The translations under genes and the position numbers were made by a program. Shown here piece after piece: positions 1 through 11,918 of a stretch of DNA of 64,000 bases. Source of the stretch: Cristatella mucedo (Eukaryota > Bryozoa > Phylactolaemata > Cristatellidae); the NCBI GenBank assembly GCA_009760855.2, contig WPIO01000253.1:1-64000 (forward strand), written 5' to 3'. Position 1 is the stretch's first letter, and each line of letters begins with the position of its first letter. A model generated the notes under the pieces. The model did no database searches and had not been told where the DNA came from. It saw only the letters and a list, made by a program, of their open reading frames with translations.

Positions 1-502
1 CGATCACTTCTCTCGATTCTTTGTGCAGAAGATAGACAAGATCAGGGAATCCATTCCGGCGATGACAACATCCCAACTTGAATGCTGTTCCTCAATTCCT
101 GGCTGCACCTTAATGTCCACATTTAAGCAGGTCCCTAGTGATCTAGTCCTGAAGTTCGTATCACAATAAAAGAAGACAACAAGTCCTTTGGACCCCATTC
201 CAACTGTCCTGCTCCTACGTTGGATTGATCTGCTGCTGCAATGCATAACTAACATCATAATTTTTTCATTAGCCTCAGGTCATGTCTCAGCACCTTTAAA
301 AAGCTTTAGTCAGGGTATCTCTCTTGAAAGCGACACTAGACCAAAAGAACTTAAGCAACTACAGCTCAGTCTCCCTTCTACAAGTCCTTTAAAGACACTG
401 GAACGGTTCGCGGCAGACCAGCTGAACTCGTAAATCGAAATTTCACACCTTGCTAGTAAGTTCCAGACTGGCATTGGAGCTATTCACTCCGCAGAGTCAG
501 AA

Positions 503-2056
503 TTGCTTAGGGTATACAACGACCTACTTAGGAATGCAGACATGGGTAGAGTGTCTCTGCTTGTTTTGCTAAAACTTTCAGCAGCTTTGGATACCATCGA
601 TCACAAAGATCTTCTAGAGAGCCTCTCATCTCGCCTGGGCATCACTGGCACTGCTCTGCAGTGGTTCAGGTCCAATCCAAGTGGGAGACTGCAGATTACT
701 GACGTGAATGGACAAAGATCATCTGAGGTACCTCTGAAATATGGGGTAACTCAGGGCTCCGTGCTAGGACCGGTTCTTTTCACGGTTTGTACTCTCCCTC
801 TTGCTGACGTGATTGCCAAGTACAATCTTAAATCCTTTCGAGACCGTGCATCTAGTGCATATGCTCCCAAAGCCTGAAACTCCCTGCCGACCTGTGTCAG
901 AACATCCCCTGACCTGACCACATTTAAAAGGAACTTAAAAACACACCTATTTAAGACAGCATTTAGTGGGTCCTTGTGATTCGTCCTTGATGTGCTTATG
1001 CGTGCTGACACTGTGCATGCTGCCACTAACCACATTTGCATGCTGACCCAGTGCATGTAACCCCTAACCATGTTATTCATTTTGTTTGTTTTTCAAGCAT
1101 GATTTTACTTACTATTCTATTGCGTATCACTTTGCAGCAAATGTAAAGCGCCTAGAAAGAGATTAAGTTCTCTGAGGGCGCTTTATCAAGTGCAATATTA
1201 TTTTTATTACTATTATAATCTAGGCTTTCACTTCTATGCGGATGACACTCAGTTGTACCTTTGCTTTGATCCCTCATAGCCTTCGAGCGTCTCAAATTCT
1301 CTCAAATCACATGCTGCATGTATTGATGACATCCGCACATGGATGGTAGCAAGTTTTCTAAGACTAAACGATGATAAAACTAACTTACTAATTATAGGCA
1401 AACCCAGTGTGAATCAGAGATTGGAAAGGCTGTCTCTAAAAATTGCCTCTGCCAGCATATCTCCTGTCGAATCAGCTCGAGATCTAGGTGTCATATTCCA
1501 AAGCCACCTCTTGTTAGACGACCATATCAGCTCCACAGTCAAATCTGCCTATTTCCAACTTCATAAAGTTGCTAAAATTTGGGCTTGTTTAGATAAGGAT
1601 ACCACGGCCAAGTTGGTCCAGGCATTCCTGACATCCAGTCTCGACTTTTGCAACTCACTGCTTACTGGCCTATCAGCATGTGCAATCAGGCGATGGCAGC
1701 TGGTGCAAAACTCGGCAGCTAAGCTAGACGGTTGTGACTATCGCAGTTGCCACATTACTTCACTTCTCGCCGAGCTGCACTGGCTACCAGTCAAACAACG
1801 GATGGACTTCAAGGTTTTGTCGCTCACTTTTTGGTCCCTTCATTCTTTGGCTCCAGCCTATCTCTCAGATATACTCCCCCATCAGGCCAAGCATCGTACA
1901 CCTACCTGCTTTTCGGAATCCAACAGTCTAGAAATACCTCGTACAAACCTCAAATCCTTTGGAGACCGTGCATTTAGTTCATATGCTCCCATAGCCTGGA
2001 ACTCTCTCACGACCTGCGTCAGAACATCCCCTGACCTGACCACATTTAAAAAGTAA
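503..2056 (+). pseudogene. LINE-A ORF2 reverse transcriptase, broken
   Basis: This encodes the palm and thumb of a LINE reverse transcriptase, which would copy the element's RNA at a nicked target. Visible motifs are LDTIDHKDLLESL, GVTQGSVLGPVLF and the catalytic FYADD box at 1232-1246, followed by LRLNDDKTNLLIIGKPSV and the HWLPVKQR thumb/C-terminal region. A nested LINE insertion splits the frame at 828/1217, and a TAG at 1278-1280 lies just after the YADD box. The last open stretch runs 1343-2056. It is a dead copy. The family is recognised from motif order only. Confidence 0.85.
829..1216 (+). mobile_element. 5'-truncated LINE-A nested inside the older LINE-A
   Basis: The older copy reads ...AAGTACAATCT then AGGCTTTCAC..., and this 388-bp block lies between the two parts. 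The block contains only the LINE-A 3' end: the end of ORF2, the 3' UTR, the hairpin beginning at 1145 and an AT-rich tail. AATCT occurs on both sides (824-828 and 1217-1221), as expected for a short target-site duplication. Removing the block restores alignment to the minus-strand copy at 22.9 kb. Confidence 0.85.
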
Positions 2057-2260
2057 ACACACCTATTTAGGACAGCATTTAGTGGGTCCCTGCGATTCGT
2101 CCTTGATGTACTTAGTTGTGCTAATACTGTGCATACTGTCACTAATCACACTTGCATGCTGACCCCGTGCACGTCACCCTTAACCATATTATTCATTTTT
2201 TTTGTTTATTAATCATGATATTACTTACCATTCAAATGAATTTCCCTTTGAAGCAAAAGT

Positions 2261-2300
2261 AAAGCACCTAGAGAGAGATTGAGTTCTCTGAGGGTGCTTT
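2261..2300 (+). other. LINE-A 3'-terminal hairpin
   Basis: AAAGCACC (2261-2268) can pair with GGGTGCTTT (2292-2300). Other copies have AAAGCGCC with GGGCGCTTT, so one base pair changes on both sides at once (G-C to A-T). The structure sits just before the (ATT)n tail in every LINE-A copy and is the likely recognition element for the LINE reverse transcriptase. Confidence 0.7.
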
Positions 2301-2339
2301 ATCAAGTGCATTGTTTTTATTATTATTATTATTAATATC

Positions 2340-3030
2340 ATTAATAATGATATTCACTCGCCGACCATAGATCGAAAAACACTCGTTTAACTACGGACAA
2401 TCTCTCCTTGTTGACCATACGATGACAAAAATCACTGGCTATCACTAAATGCAGGTTTTCTTTATAATTAGAATGAACCGTTGTACGGTTTGTCGGTATT
2501 TTGCTGGTACACATAAAAACCCTAAACGCATCGTCAGCTTCTTTTTGGGGGAAGACGTGTTCAAGTTATGATCAATCTTATATTTGTATTTTTTTAATTT
2601 CTAATGGCGTCTAATTTTATTGACGATTTCAATGTCATCACGATAGCTTGAACTTTTCTGAGTACTGTCCGATTCAAATTTATACCTGCCTAGCATCAAG
2701 ATCTCATGAAATAGCCTTGAACCTTTTTTATCTCATCTATCATTGGCTTCCAGTTCAGCAAAGGATGATTAACCATTTGTAGAATCTCCATGATTTTAAT
2801 AGATTGTTGTTTTGAATTTGCGTTATCATACGGGACCCTGTTAGGGTTTGGGATGTTCGTTTAAAAAAAATTCGTACAAACTCCAGATCGATTGCTCGAA
2901 GCGTTTACTAAGGATTTCACTTCGCTTTTGGATTGGCATGGTCTTCATGGTAGGTTTCTTAGCATTACTGATTATCCAAGGTACCTATTGAAGCAGTAAA
3001 GTCGAGAATGAGTGGCGGGCTTCTTTCTGC
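2340..3030. other. Intergenic stretch without a recognised gene
   Basis: There is no open frame of note and no repeat shared with the rest of the window. It separates the LINE-A tail from the LINE-B tail. Confidence 0.5.
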
Positions 3031-3034
3031 CATG

Positions 3035-4265
3035 GAATGTATCTTCGTCTGTAACTCTACAAAGCCAGAAATCCTTATGTGGGTGTTACGCAGGAGAGTT
3101 TTATATAGCCCAGTCCCAGCCGAAACGGCTTTCGGTAAGCATTTGGTAGCCACCAGACTTCTTCCCAAGTAGCAAAGAGAAAGTGAGTAGCATAGCAGAG
3201 ATAGGACAGCAGTTGAGATACTGAGTAGCATGAAACTAGCAGCTCAAGAATGCTGAAAAAAATGCGTCATAGTCGGCAGCAGAAGAGTGGTAGTTATCGT
3301 TGCGTAAGAATTGTGGAAGCGAACGCCACAGCCTAGGACCTGCAGAGCTAAAGCTTCTGTCACAAACGGTCTTGAAGCAGAAGAACGGATTTATTGCCCA
3401 TACAGGACCTGAGAACATGACGTGGCTGAAACTGGCGCAGCAGCTAAGCTAGGTATGGAGGAACCAATTCATTGCAGGCCTTGTGGGTCAGCGAAAAATT
3501 TTTGCTCTGTATTTGTTGATCGACCGACAGATATCCTACCTCTTTTAGGAAAGATGTCATGTGGTCAAACCTCTGGGACTTGAAGACTAGCCTTGCAGCC
3601 ATAATCATAACCAGCTGCAGTGACCTAGTTGCTGTCTTTGGTAGCCGAGCCAAAAGGGAATCGCAATAAGCAAGCCGAGACAGAACTGAGGAGCTGGTTA
3701 CATGTTTTGTTTGCCACTGTGGAAGACAGCTCCTAATCTTTGATAAGGATCGGACGCGATTGGTAGCTGTAGAAGCAGTCTTCTGAGTGAAGCTTTTTAA
3801 ATTAAAGCAGTCGAAGACAACACCTAAATTTCGATTACGTAGTGATGGTCGCACGACAGCATCACCTATTAAAAGAGCAAAGCCTTTTAATCCAGCCACA
3901 CGCGCAGGGTGTCATATGAGCAGCAGTTCGGTTTTACCGTCATTTAGTGTTAGGAAGTTTTCCGACATCCAGGATCGAATGTCGGCAAGGCAAGCATTCA
4001 GTTTCTTAGCTGATGCTGCAGATTCTGACGGTTTTAAGGACAAATACGCCTGAGTATCGTCAGCATTCAAGTAATATACTATTCCATCGGCCTTTCCCAG
4101 ACGCGGAGTATAAATGAAGATCAGCAAGAGACCATGGACTCAACTCTGAGTAACTTCACAGATGACCCGTCTCGTGTGTGAGACCTGACCTTAACGAGAC
4201 ACGGATTGAACGCGATCAGACGAGTACAACTTCAACTACGCCAGTGCCTCGTCTGACAGACCAAT
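3035..4265 (-). mobile_element. LINE-B non-LTR retrotransposon fragment
   Basis: Minus-strand LINE of a second family. From 4265 down to 3035 it holds the late RT domain, thumb and 3' end. The 3' end carries the family signature, around TGTGGGTGTTACGCAGGAGA and a CGGTAGCC-like stretch. The same 3' end recurs at 9,640-9,925, 39,895-40,327 and 63,707-64,000. The 5' part is missing. Confidence 0.8.
3236..4127 (-). pseudogene. LINE-B reverse transcriptase fragment
   Basis: Minus-strand pieces encode NADDTQAYLSLKPSE (equivalent to YADDTQ), then LNDGKTELLLI, then the thumb region with RNLGVVFD and YLSVDQQIQSK, and finally the C-terminal RSFSSAGPRLWRSLPQFLR. Several frameshifts separate the pieces. 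The protein would be the polymerase of a CR1/L2-type LINE. It is closest in the window to the RT at 42.5-43.6 kb. Confidence 0.8.
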
Positions 4266-4696
4266 ATTCAAAGGATTACAAAGAAAGTAATTTATAGCGT
4301 ATTTATCTTAGGGTTATGGCGTCCCTGTATATGTAAAAGCTAGAAATTCTTTGTAAAATATGCCCAAGCAGTATTACGATAATACAAATTAGTAGCATTA
4401 GTGATCGTCGCGTTTGGTAGCCTATCATGCACCTCTAATGCTCTGAATTATGGCTTGTGCATAAGAATAAAGACGTTACTTGATATGCTCGTCCTTTCCT
4501 CATCTCTTACCATGGATTATTAGCCTGAATGAATCCAACAAGTTAAATGGTGAAGTGGGGTTGCTATAAGCAGCACATAAACTTATCGACGGGGATAAAA
4601 TTACTAAGAATAATCCTATTCGAATTCTATCCACTAATTAAAGTAAAAACTTCATATGTTAGTTCTCGGTAAAACCTGATGCAACAATAAAAAGGC
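4266..4696. other. Unassigned stretch
   Basis: AT-rich sequence between LINE copies. No gene or repeat was recognised. Confidence 0.4.
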
Positions 4697-5352
4697 CTAC
4701 CAGTATATGCGATCAGGCGATTGCAGCTGGTACAAAACTCGGCAGCTAGGCTTGTCTCTCGTAAGCGTCACTGTTGCCACATTACTCCACTTCTCGCCGA
4801 CCTGCACTGGCTACCAGTCAAGCAACGGATTGACTTCAAGGTTTTGTCGCTCACTTTTAGGTCCCTTCTTTCTATGGCTCCAGCCTATCTCTCAGATATA
4901 CTACCCCACCAGGCCAAGTATCGTATCACCCGCTTTTTGGAATCCAACCGTCTAGAAATACCTCGTAGAAACCTCAAATTCTTTGGAGACCGTGCATCTA
5001 GTGCATATGCTCCCAAAGCCTGAAACTCCCTGCCGACCTGTGTCAGAACATCCCCTGACCTGACCACATTTAAAAGGAACTTAAAAACACACCTATTTAA
5101 GACAGCATTTAGTGGGTCCTTGTGATTCGTCCTTGATGTGCTTATGCGTGCTGACACTGTGCATGCTGCCACTAACCACACTTGCATGCTGACCCTGTGC
5201 ATGTCACCCATAACAATACTATTCATTTTGTTTGTTTTTAAAGAATGATTTTACTTACCATTCAATTGCATTTAACTTGGGAGTAAATGTATAGCGCCTA
5301 GGAAGAGATTAGGTTCTCCGAGGGCGCCTTATCAAGTGCATTATTATTATTA
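4697..5352 (+). mobile_element. 5'-truncated LINE-A copy
   Basis: Begins in the ORF2 thumb region (MQLVQNSAARLV, HWLPVKQRIDF), runs through the 3' UTR and ends with the hairpin (AGCGCC with GGGCGC) and an ATT-rich tail near 5340-5352. The last coding part and 3' UTR closely match the nested copy at 829-1216. Confidence 0.85.
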
Positions 5353-5794
5353 TTATACAATTATTTTAATATAAAATAACTCAACGTGGCATGCATTACG
5401 AAAGCTCATAATTTGTAACGATATATTTCTCAACTGAGACTGAATGAGATACTGGTAGGAAAGAGGACTTACTTATAGCATTACTATTAGTGCCAGAAAC
5501 GGTTTTTTTCTCCATCGTTAAAAATTACAGGACCATCGGTCTTCAGGCGTGCGACTAAACGCAGGAAAGAATTTCGTCGTAGGCGGTAAAGATTCCATAA
5601 CCTCTGAGTTACCGGTCCTATGTTCTGCCGATCAAGTGATGGAGGCTACTCTTCCTACGTTGTTAGATTGATGCAGGATTTAAAGCTATACAACTTAAAA
5701 TTGCCATAACCTAATTTGCCTAGTATGCGACTACAAGACAAGTGGGTCTCTCAAGACGGCAGGTACAAAGATTCGCAGGTTTCTTCAGGCCCGT

Positions 5795-5985
5795 CGATAA
5801 ATCAATTATTGAATCCTAGCTGATTAAACAGCCTCTTTTGTAGAGCGACAGAAGAACCTTTACGGCTATGAGCACCACTTGCCGTGAAGATAAAGGATCG
5901 CCCACCACAGGAATTAATCCTATGACCTCTGGACTGAGGTCGTGAAAGCAACCGCCGTACCTAGCATACCATCACGGCTCACCTA
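5795..5985 (-). mobile_element. tRNA-derived SINE (SINE-2 group), minus strand
   Basis: Read on the minus strand it starts with a tRNA-like head containing a GAGGTCATAGGATT-type decayed B box, and ends with the group's AAGAGGCTGTTTAATCAGC-type tail. It matches copies at 29.57, 33.77 and 35.6 kb. It is a non-coding pol III-type retroelement. Confidence 0.6.
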
Positions 5986-6282
5986 AAGTGAGAAATAAAG
6001 TGGTCTATGGCATAATGGTGTTTTAAAATTTTCATTGGGTAAATGAAACACGTTTGAAGGAACAATTCGCCGAAATCCTTAAGGATTTTACGTTGAAGGT
6101 TAAAGATTAAAGGTTGAATAATGAACCACAAGCAGAATAGTTACAGGTGGTACCACATTAACCATCATCCCCGTGCTAGAGAGCGGCCTCGGCGACTCCT
6201 AGCTCGGCGAATAGGATATACGAGGACAGCTCATAAATAGTCACGGCGAAAACAGCAGCGGCTGAGAAATCGGGTTATTATC

Positions 6283-6775
6283 CAGAGCAAAAGCTTCCGT
6301 CGCCCACGGTATTTAAGCACAGGAATGGAACAGCTAATTTATTGTCCGTTGGAAACCTGACAACACGAGGAGGCTGAAACTGGTGTAGCAGTTTAGCTAG
6401 CTATGGAAGAGCCAAGGCCAAGGTAGGTCTTGTGGGTCAGCGTCAGAACTTTTCTGTGCAGGTCCTAGACTGTGGAACTCGCTACAGTAATTCTTGCGCA
6501 GCGACAACTACTCTCCTGCTGCTGACTATGGCTCATCCTTTTCAGAGGTCTTCAGTTGCTACTTCCATGCTACTCATTACCTCAACTGCTCTCCTGACTC
6601 TGCTATGCTTCCCACTTTCTCTCTGCTGCGTGAGATGAAGTCTGTTGGCAAACGAATGCGTTCCGAAAGCCACTTAGGCTGTGAGTGTGCTATAAAAAAC
6701 TCTTCTGCGTACCAACCAAATAGTTTTTATAGCTTTGTGGAGTTACAGACAGAGATACATTATACTACATTAAGT
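6283..6775 (+). mobile_element. LINE-B 3' end with 5' inversion
   Basis: Bases about 6,283-6,453 match LINE-B on the minus strand, and 6,455-6,775 match it on the plus strand. In the intact order (compare 3,300-3,500 reversed) the inverted segment lies directly upstream of the plus segment. This is the classic product of 5' inversion by twin priming during LINE integration. The tail is GAGATACATTATACTACAT-like. Confidence 0.6.
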
Positions 6776-6779
6776 GCGA

Positions 6780-7495
6780 ATTATGATCGGCCAGTTAGCC
6801 CTAATGTATAGCAACCTTATAGTTGATATATTGAGATTTGCACACCTACAAATAGTCAAACACAAACAGGGATTCTGCAGGAAAATGCGTAACGAGCCAT
6901 CTCCTTCTTCCGTAACATAGTTCTTCGTAACAAGTTTTTGTTTTCAGCCTGCGATGGCTTATAGGCTGCCGTGGAGCCTAAGCAATTTTCATCAGCGGCT
7001 CGTGTGCTTTAAAACCTAATAAGTAATTATTATAAAAATTGTATCATACTAGTATCACCTTCTACACAATATAGAGATATAATTATCATTTGTATAATAA
7101 ATCAAGGGCCTTGACTAGACCGCTAAAACTCATACGGATTTTGCAATTGAAAACGCCGGCCCATTTCTGCTTCTTGCGCCTCCCTTAGCACGCAAGCCAC
7201 TTCGCGAATAAGCGAGATGACGTAGTCTTCGAGGTCTAGGCCATAGAATGTCGGAATTCTGCGTTAACGGCTTCCTCTCGGGAGTCAAAATTACACGGAT
7301 CTAATATTTTCTGGGACAGGATCTGACGCCAGCCGTTTGCTGCGGTTGTGTCATACCGTAGTTTAGGTTGACCCCCTGATTCCCAAGATCGGGTGTCTCA
7401 ACTCGAAAACCGCTTATCTGGTCTCAAAGTCCGCATGCCCGTGATGTCTAAGATGGCTGACGATCCCCGACATGAACGATGTTTTTTCGCGTCTA
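6780..7495. other. Unassigned stretch
   Basis: No supported gene. No copy was noticed elsewhere in the window. Confidence 0.4.
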
Positions 7496-7499
7496 CGAG

Positions 7500-8300
7500 C
7501 ACAATCTAGCGCCTCCCTTTCGTCGCCAGGGTTTCTAGCGAAATAATACGACCTGAGGTTCGGCTGCAAGCCATTTACTAGAGCGACGGTGTCGTGCTGC
7601 TATAGCTATTGGGTGGAAGGTCCCAAAGGCGATCTCTGCTTCGTCGTGGAGATCCAGGTTAAAGGCGGAGACAGTTTTGCCTCGTTTCTGCAGGCGAGTC
7701 TGAAGGCGTGCACGCACGGCATCCTGCCAAAAACCCGTAGCGAATGCCTCCGTCAAAGCGTCTCCAGCCAGGAACAAAGAAAAACCGGAGCCTGCCAGCC
7801 GCTTTCTGCGTTTCTTCGAAAATGTTTCGCGCCCGTCCTTCCACGTGCAAACCTAAGCTGTGACATTGATTAAAATCGTGAAAGCTCAGGCTTCATGCCT
7901 GAAATTTATACTCCTTGAGCCACCGGATCACGAATTCAGGCTTTTAACAGGAGAAACGAGGCGCAAAGTTCGGAGAGTTGCAACCAGCAAACTGTGCGAG
8001 AACATATGGCGGAACCACATTATGTGGCCCTGCCTGTGGGGGCAGAAGCTGCTGCCGAGACTTCGCTTCGACACTAGCTTTCAGTTGTGCGACCTCTGTC
8101 GTCATCGTTTCCAGACATTCCATCGAAATCGCAACGTTAAATGCTTCACTATTGTCAGCACCATCTCTTCTACCACCCGCTTCTCGCTGCCAAGACTGAC
8201 TCATGCTGGGTATTTCCTTCGGTCGGTTTAAGCAAATGTCCCTATTCCGCAATCTCCAAGGAAGCTTGTATTCTTGATCCGACTGACACGCATACAATTC
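7500..8300 (-). pseudogene. Decayed gag of the LTR-D retrotransposon family
   Basis: On the minus strand an open piece (8297-7944) contains MSQSWQREAGGRRDG and a coiled-coil-like TMTTEVAQLKASVEAKSRQQ. It is followed out of frame by pieces with LAGDALTEAFATGFWQDAVRARL and LDLHDEAEIAFGTFHP, which have the character of a Ty3/gypsy-type Gag capsid. It lies directly inside the LTR at 8,404. Reading frames are broken at least twice. No protease, RT or integrase follows it, so the element is a remnant. The Gag call rests on context and general similarity. Confidence 0.5.
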
Positions 8301-8403
8301 TAATTCAGGGAACCTAAGTCTAGCAAGCCGTCTCCTGCAGAATTTCTCGTCCTAGGATTTTACCTGTAATGTGACTAGTCCCCATTCAGGCAATAAAAAT
8401 GTA

Positions 8404-8900
8404 ACGCCGAAGGCTCGGCAGAGTAGGCGTAACCTGGCGCTTATCGAGTAGCATAACGTGCCGTAAAATGCAGTTGGGTGCAAGCCTACGCGCAACACGC
8501 AGGCCACCACAAAACGAGCGTTTCTGGCGCTGACCTACTCACCGTTACCAAAGTGGGTCGTGAGTCCACGGCGTAAATTGGAAAGCGAGACACACGAATG
8601 GGGATTTTACTGAGCTTTATTCGCAAGCGTGCAAAGTCGCTGAGCATCTAGCTCAGTTTTATCTCCACACTCCCCACTCGCTCTCAAGAGCACAAGCATT
8701 CTTGTGGAGGAAATACGTCCCCCTGCACTTCGGCTACCTACGTCTATTCCGGGAACGACCTAAACGAGACGGAGGTACCTGAACCGGAGCCTAGACCCTG
8801 ACTGGAGAACTAGGGCTACGCTTCCACCGTGAAGGAAGGAGTACCGCACACGCTACACCAAACTACTTCTAGGTCGCATCGACTATTCCCTATGCCATAA
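8404..8900 (-). repeat. LTR of family LTR-D (minus orientation)
   Basis: Starts TGTAACGCCGAAGGCTCGG on the plus strand, so the minus-strand LTR ends ...GGCGTTACA. Its reverse complement matches the solo LTR at 36,989-37,776 over the AATAAA-containing region and the GTCAGCGCCAGAAACG segment. The right limit is approximate. Confidence 0.6.
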
Positions 8901-8904
8901 CGAC

Positions 8905-9600
8905 GTGCGCCCGCGAAAAGCACAAAATGCAAGCACGGACGCTATACGGACGTATCCGGTGGAGTCCACCGAATTCTCCTCACGTTGCCTCTCTGCTTTC
9001 CTTCTATCGCTGTCGTGGACTGCCTACTCGCCTCCATCGTTCGAAGTGCCTCCGACCACCCAGTCCCACCACTGTCGGCTGGCTACCCGCGGTGGCAACT
9101 TTCCGCCAGCATCCCTTACCCTTCCAAAAATAATCCGTGACACTTGGGTTGGCAGGCCAGCCAACATGAATCAGCCGCTCCTGCGGGGAGCAGGATGCTA
9201 TAGCTATTGGGCTACGCCGGTGCTGTGCTATGCAGGCGCAGGCTCCCGGCCCGGAAGAGACAGTTGTAAATGAAATGTGAAGGTTGGACGAGAGGCAACC
9301 TCGCAGCATACAGTTTTGGTTTAAAAAACAAGCTCATCTTATTTTCCGCCCAAATTTGAGTTTCAAATAGCAAATATTAATAATAATTATGTAGTTCTGT
9401 GCTCATGCCTTGATTTTCCGCGTAAAATCAACATGCTATATCGGCCACGGCGAGGTAATGGCCGCGAGAGCTAAACCAGCCAAATAATGACGGCTAATAT
9501 TAACTATCATTCACGATTATGCGATTATGCGACTATTCATGATCGAGAGATTATGCGATGGTTTATAGCTGAGGCAGTATAAAAGGCCGGCGCACTGAGG
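8905..9600. other. GC-rich stretch, no supported gene
   Basis: Open frames occur on both strands (for example 8905-9273) but lack recognisable domains and look compositional. Part may be the outer end of the LTR-D repeat. Confidence 0.35.
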
Positions 9601-9639
9601 TAGGGCGCAGTGAGAACTCGAGACTCGAGGGGTATTTGC

Positions 9640-9925
9640 ATTCGCCCTGACGTTAGCTCTAGGTCACATTGTCGTCGGTGAAATGTAGTGCATATCCTTC
9701 TGTAATTCCACAAAGTCATTAAGAATATGTGGGTGTTACGCAGGAGAGTTTTTTGTAGCCCACTCACAACCTAAGCGGCTTTTGGTGCGCATTCGGTAGC
9801 CAACAGATTTCGTCTCACGCAACAAAGAGAATGTGGTAAGCATAGCAAAGTTCGGAGAGCAGTTGAGGTAGTGAGTAGCTTGGAAGTAGCAGCTCAGGAT
9901 CGCTGAAAAGGATGAGCCTTAGTCC
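9640..9925 (-). mobile_element. LINE-B 3' fragment
   Basis: Carries the LINE-B 3' signature (TGTGGGTGTTACGCAGGAGA, then CACGCAACAAAGAGAA) on the minus strand, 5'-truncated at about 9,925. Confidence 0.75.
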
Positions 9926-9948
9926 TCAGCAGAAGGGGTACGTCTGCA

Positions 9949-10985
9949 ATCGTCCGCTGCTGTTCAATAGAGTAGTCGGCTATGTGGAAATGAAATTTAT
10001 ATGCCAAGATAAGAGTGCCGGTCGTAGCTGCCGCGTTACTTATACTGTCGGCATCGTTGCATTGTTGCAGCGCATACAAGAAACTAGCCGCGCTACAAGG
10101 CTCATCCGTTGCTGGCATTCGTAGCATGTCGGCCGAGACTAGCACCGTTACGAGCACTGTATTTGCGGCCTAGTCGTGACCGGACATAGAAGCCGCATAA
10201 TGTAGGGGCGCGTGCACGATGCAATGGCTGTGCTGTGAAGACCTGACCCCCCCAAGCAAGTAGGGTTACTACTGACAACAGCTATATTGTTTCATACGCA
10301 GGCATACGCGACAGGGAGAGCGTCCATACGGATGTAGTAGCCGTCGTGTAAATAGCTCCGTAGCACAAGTAGAGAAGATGGTACGAGAAAAGTGAGAGAG
10401 TGAGAGTAGATAGCGTGCGTAGAGACTGACACGCTGGCAGAAAGTCAGCCGCAGCAGGACTGGGGGGTCATGCGACCACAGCTGACCCGTTGCCGTGAAA
10501 TCCAGCTTTGCCAGTCAATACTGTCCAACTGCAGTGCCTAATGAAGCTGTAGATTGACATCCTCTAAGCGGCAGGTACGCGATACCACGTAGAACAGGGG
10601 CGGGCTCAAAGACGTTTATTCACACGAATACCGCTGCTGGCCACTACGCAACTGCCCGCTATGCGTCCTTGACCTAACTCAAGGGCCTTTGGCGCCCGTT
10701 ACTTATATACCACTGCCATAAATGGCGATCGCCCATAAACCAACGAAAGTGTCATAATCTTAAAATAGTCACATTCCTCTTTGATTTCAAGATCAAATGG
10801 GGCATCAACAAAACTAAGCATTACAACAGCACAATAAAAATACATTCCGTCCTTAACTGCCTTTTGAACTAGCACGAGGATAGGTAACGGGCACTCGGAG
10901 GGGGTCAAGTGAAAGCGTGGCGTTTGGTAACTTGCCGGCTATGTGTGGCACGACCTGTGCCGCGTCGCCGAGCCGTACATCATTC
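9949..10985. repeat. Dispersed repeat LTR-B, copy 1
   Basis: Matches 29,774-30,842 along its whole length (CGTCCGCTGCTGTT, CAAGTAGAGAAGAT, GCGGCAGGTACGCGATACCA). A shorter match lies at 31,890-32,250 and fragments at 23,680-23,770 and 47,940-48,260. The length and the spaced pair at 30-32 kb suggest an LTR or terminal-repeat element. It is abruptly cut by the LTR retrotransposon starting at 10,986. Confidence 0.6.
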
Positions 10986-11434
10986 TGTAACCGCGCAGAA
11001 GCTCGTCCTCCGGCTCTCTACCGGTGGATTGTGTGATGCAGTGCTGCGATGCAGTTAAAACACAGGCGGCCACAAATGGGTGCCGAAAGCAACAGTTTAT
11101 TGTGGGCCTGTTCGAAGCGGTTACGCACCGGCGCAAGCGCTTTTGGCGGTGCGCACCGGACCAACGGAGTTAACTGCACAAACTCCCGAAGCCCAAGTAT
11201 AACCAACTACCCTATGCACGCGTCGCTAGCGATTGTCCCAACCCCGAAGGAGGGCCGCTACAGCACCCCAAGATACGAGCAGCTAACTGAGTAGCCGGCA
11301 GAATACTACTGCGCAGTCTAAGTTGCACTTAGCTGTCCGTCGCCGTAGGTTTGTCTCTCGTGCTCTCGAAGCGTAGTCTCGCATCGACTACCGAAGCTGC
11401 AGCCCTGAGCTCTGTCCGTCCTGTCATTTATATT

Positions 11435-11590
<156 letters not shown>

Positions 11591-11675
11591 TGGAACTTGG
11601 GCCTTGCTGTTATTGTTTTTGTCGGACCCTAGCTCTCGGTGTCCGTCCTCGGCCTAATTCTTCTTGGCTAGACCT

Positions 11676-11818
11676 TGGCTAGCCCTTGGTCAGTCATCGG
11701 CCAGTCCTCGGCCAGTCCCTGGCCAGTCCCTGGCCAGTCCTTGGCCAGTCCTGGTCAGTCCTTGGCCAGTCCTTGGCCAGTCCTCGGCCAATCCTTGGCC
11801 AATCCTTGGCCAATCCGC
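11676..11818 (+). repeat. Minisatellite, 11-bp unit TTGGCCAGTCC
   Basis: About a dozen copies of a 10-11 bp unit (TTGGCCAGTCC, CTCGGCCAGTC, TTGGCCAATCC) in tandem within the 3' LTR. It has no spacer structure and is not CRISPR-like. Confidence 0.9.
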
Positions 11819-11908
11819 CTGCTACGGTTGCTCTAGGTGCCCTTGTCAGACCCACTAAGGCAAGGGCTAATATCGCGGCTAGCCTGAGAGCTGCTCCGTT
11901 GCATTAAT

Positions 11909-11918
11909 CTCTTTCCTC
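11909..11918 (-). other. Polypurine tract of the LTR retrotransposon
   Basis: On the minus strand GAGGAAAGAG lies five bases before the 3' LTR start TGCAACGG. This is the expected place for the plus-strand DNA primer. Confidence 0.6.

Larger units (their letters stand above)
1..2335 (+). mobile_element. LINE-A non-LTR retrotransposon copy (CR1/L2 type), 5' end outside window
   Basis: The plus strand reads through a decayed LINE ORF2 from the first base (FFVQKIDKIRESIP-like linker, then reverse transcriptase) to a 3' UTR with the family hairpin at 2261-2300 and an (ATT)n tail near 2320-2335. Parts of the same sequence recur on the minus strand at 22,480-23,450 and on the plus strand at 4,697-5,352 and 45,635-46,132, which defines the family. 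It is interrupted at 829-1216 by a younger, 5'-truncated copy of the same family. CR1/L2 assignment rests on RT motifs and the short microsatellite tail, not on a search. Confidence 0.85.

Noticed and set aside
11676-11818. Possible CRISPR-like array
   Set aside because: Contiguous short tandem units without spacers, in a eukaryotic LTR.
11664-11907. Overlapping frames with GQSLASPWPV repeats
   Set aside because: Product of the 11-bp minisatellite inside an LTR.
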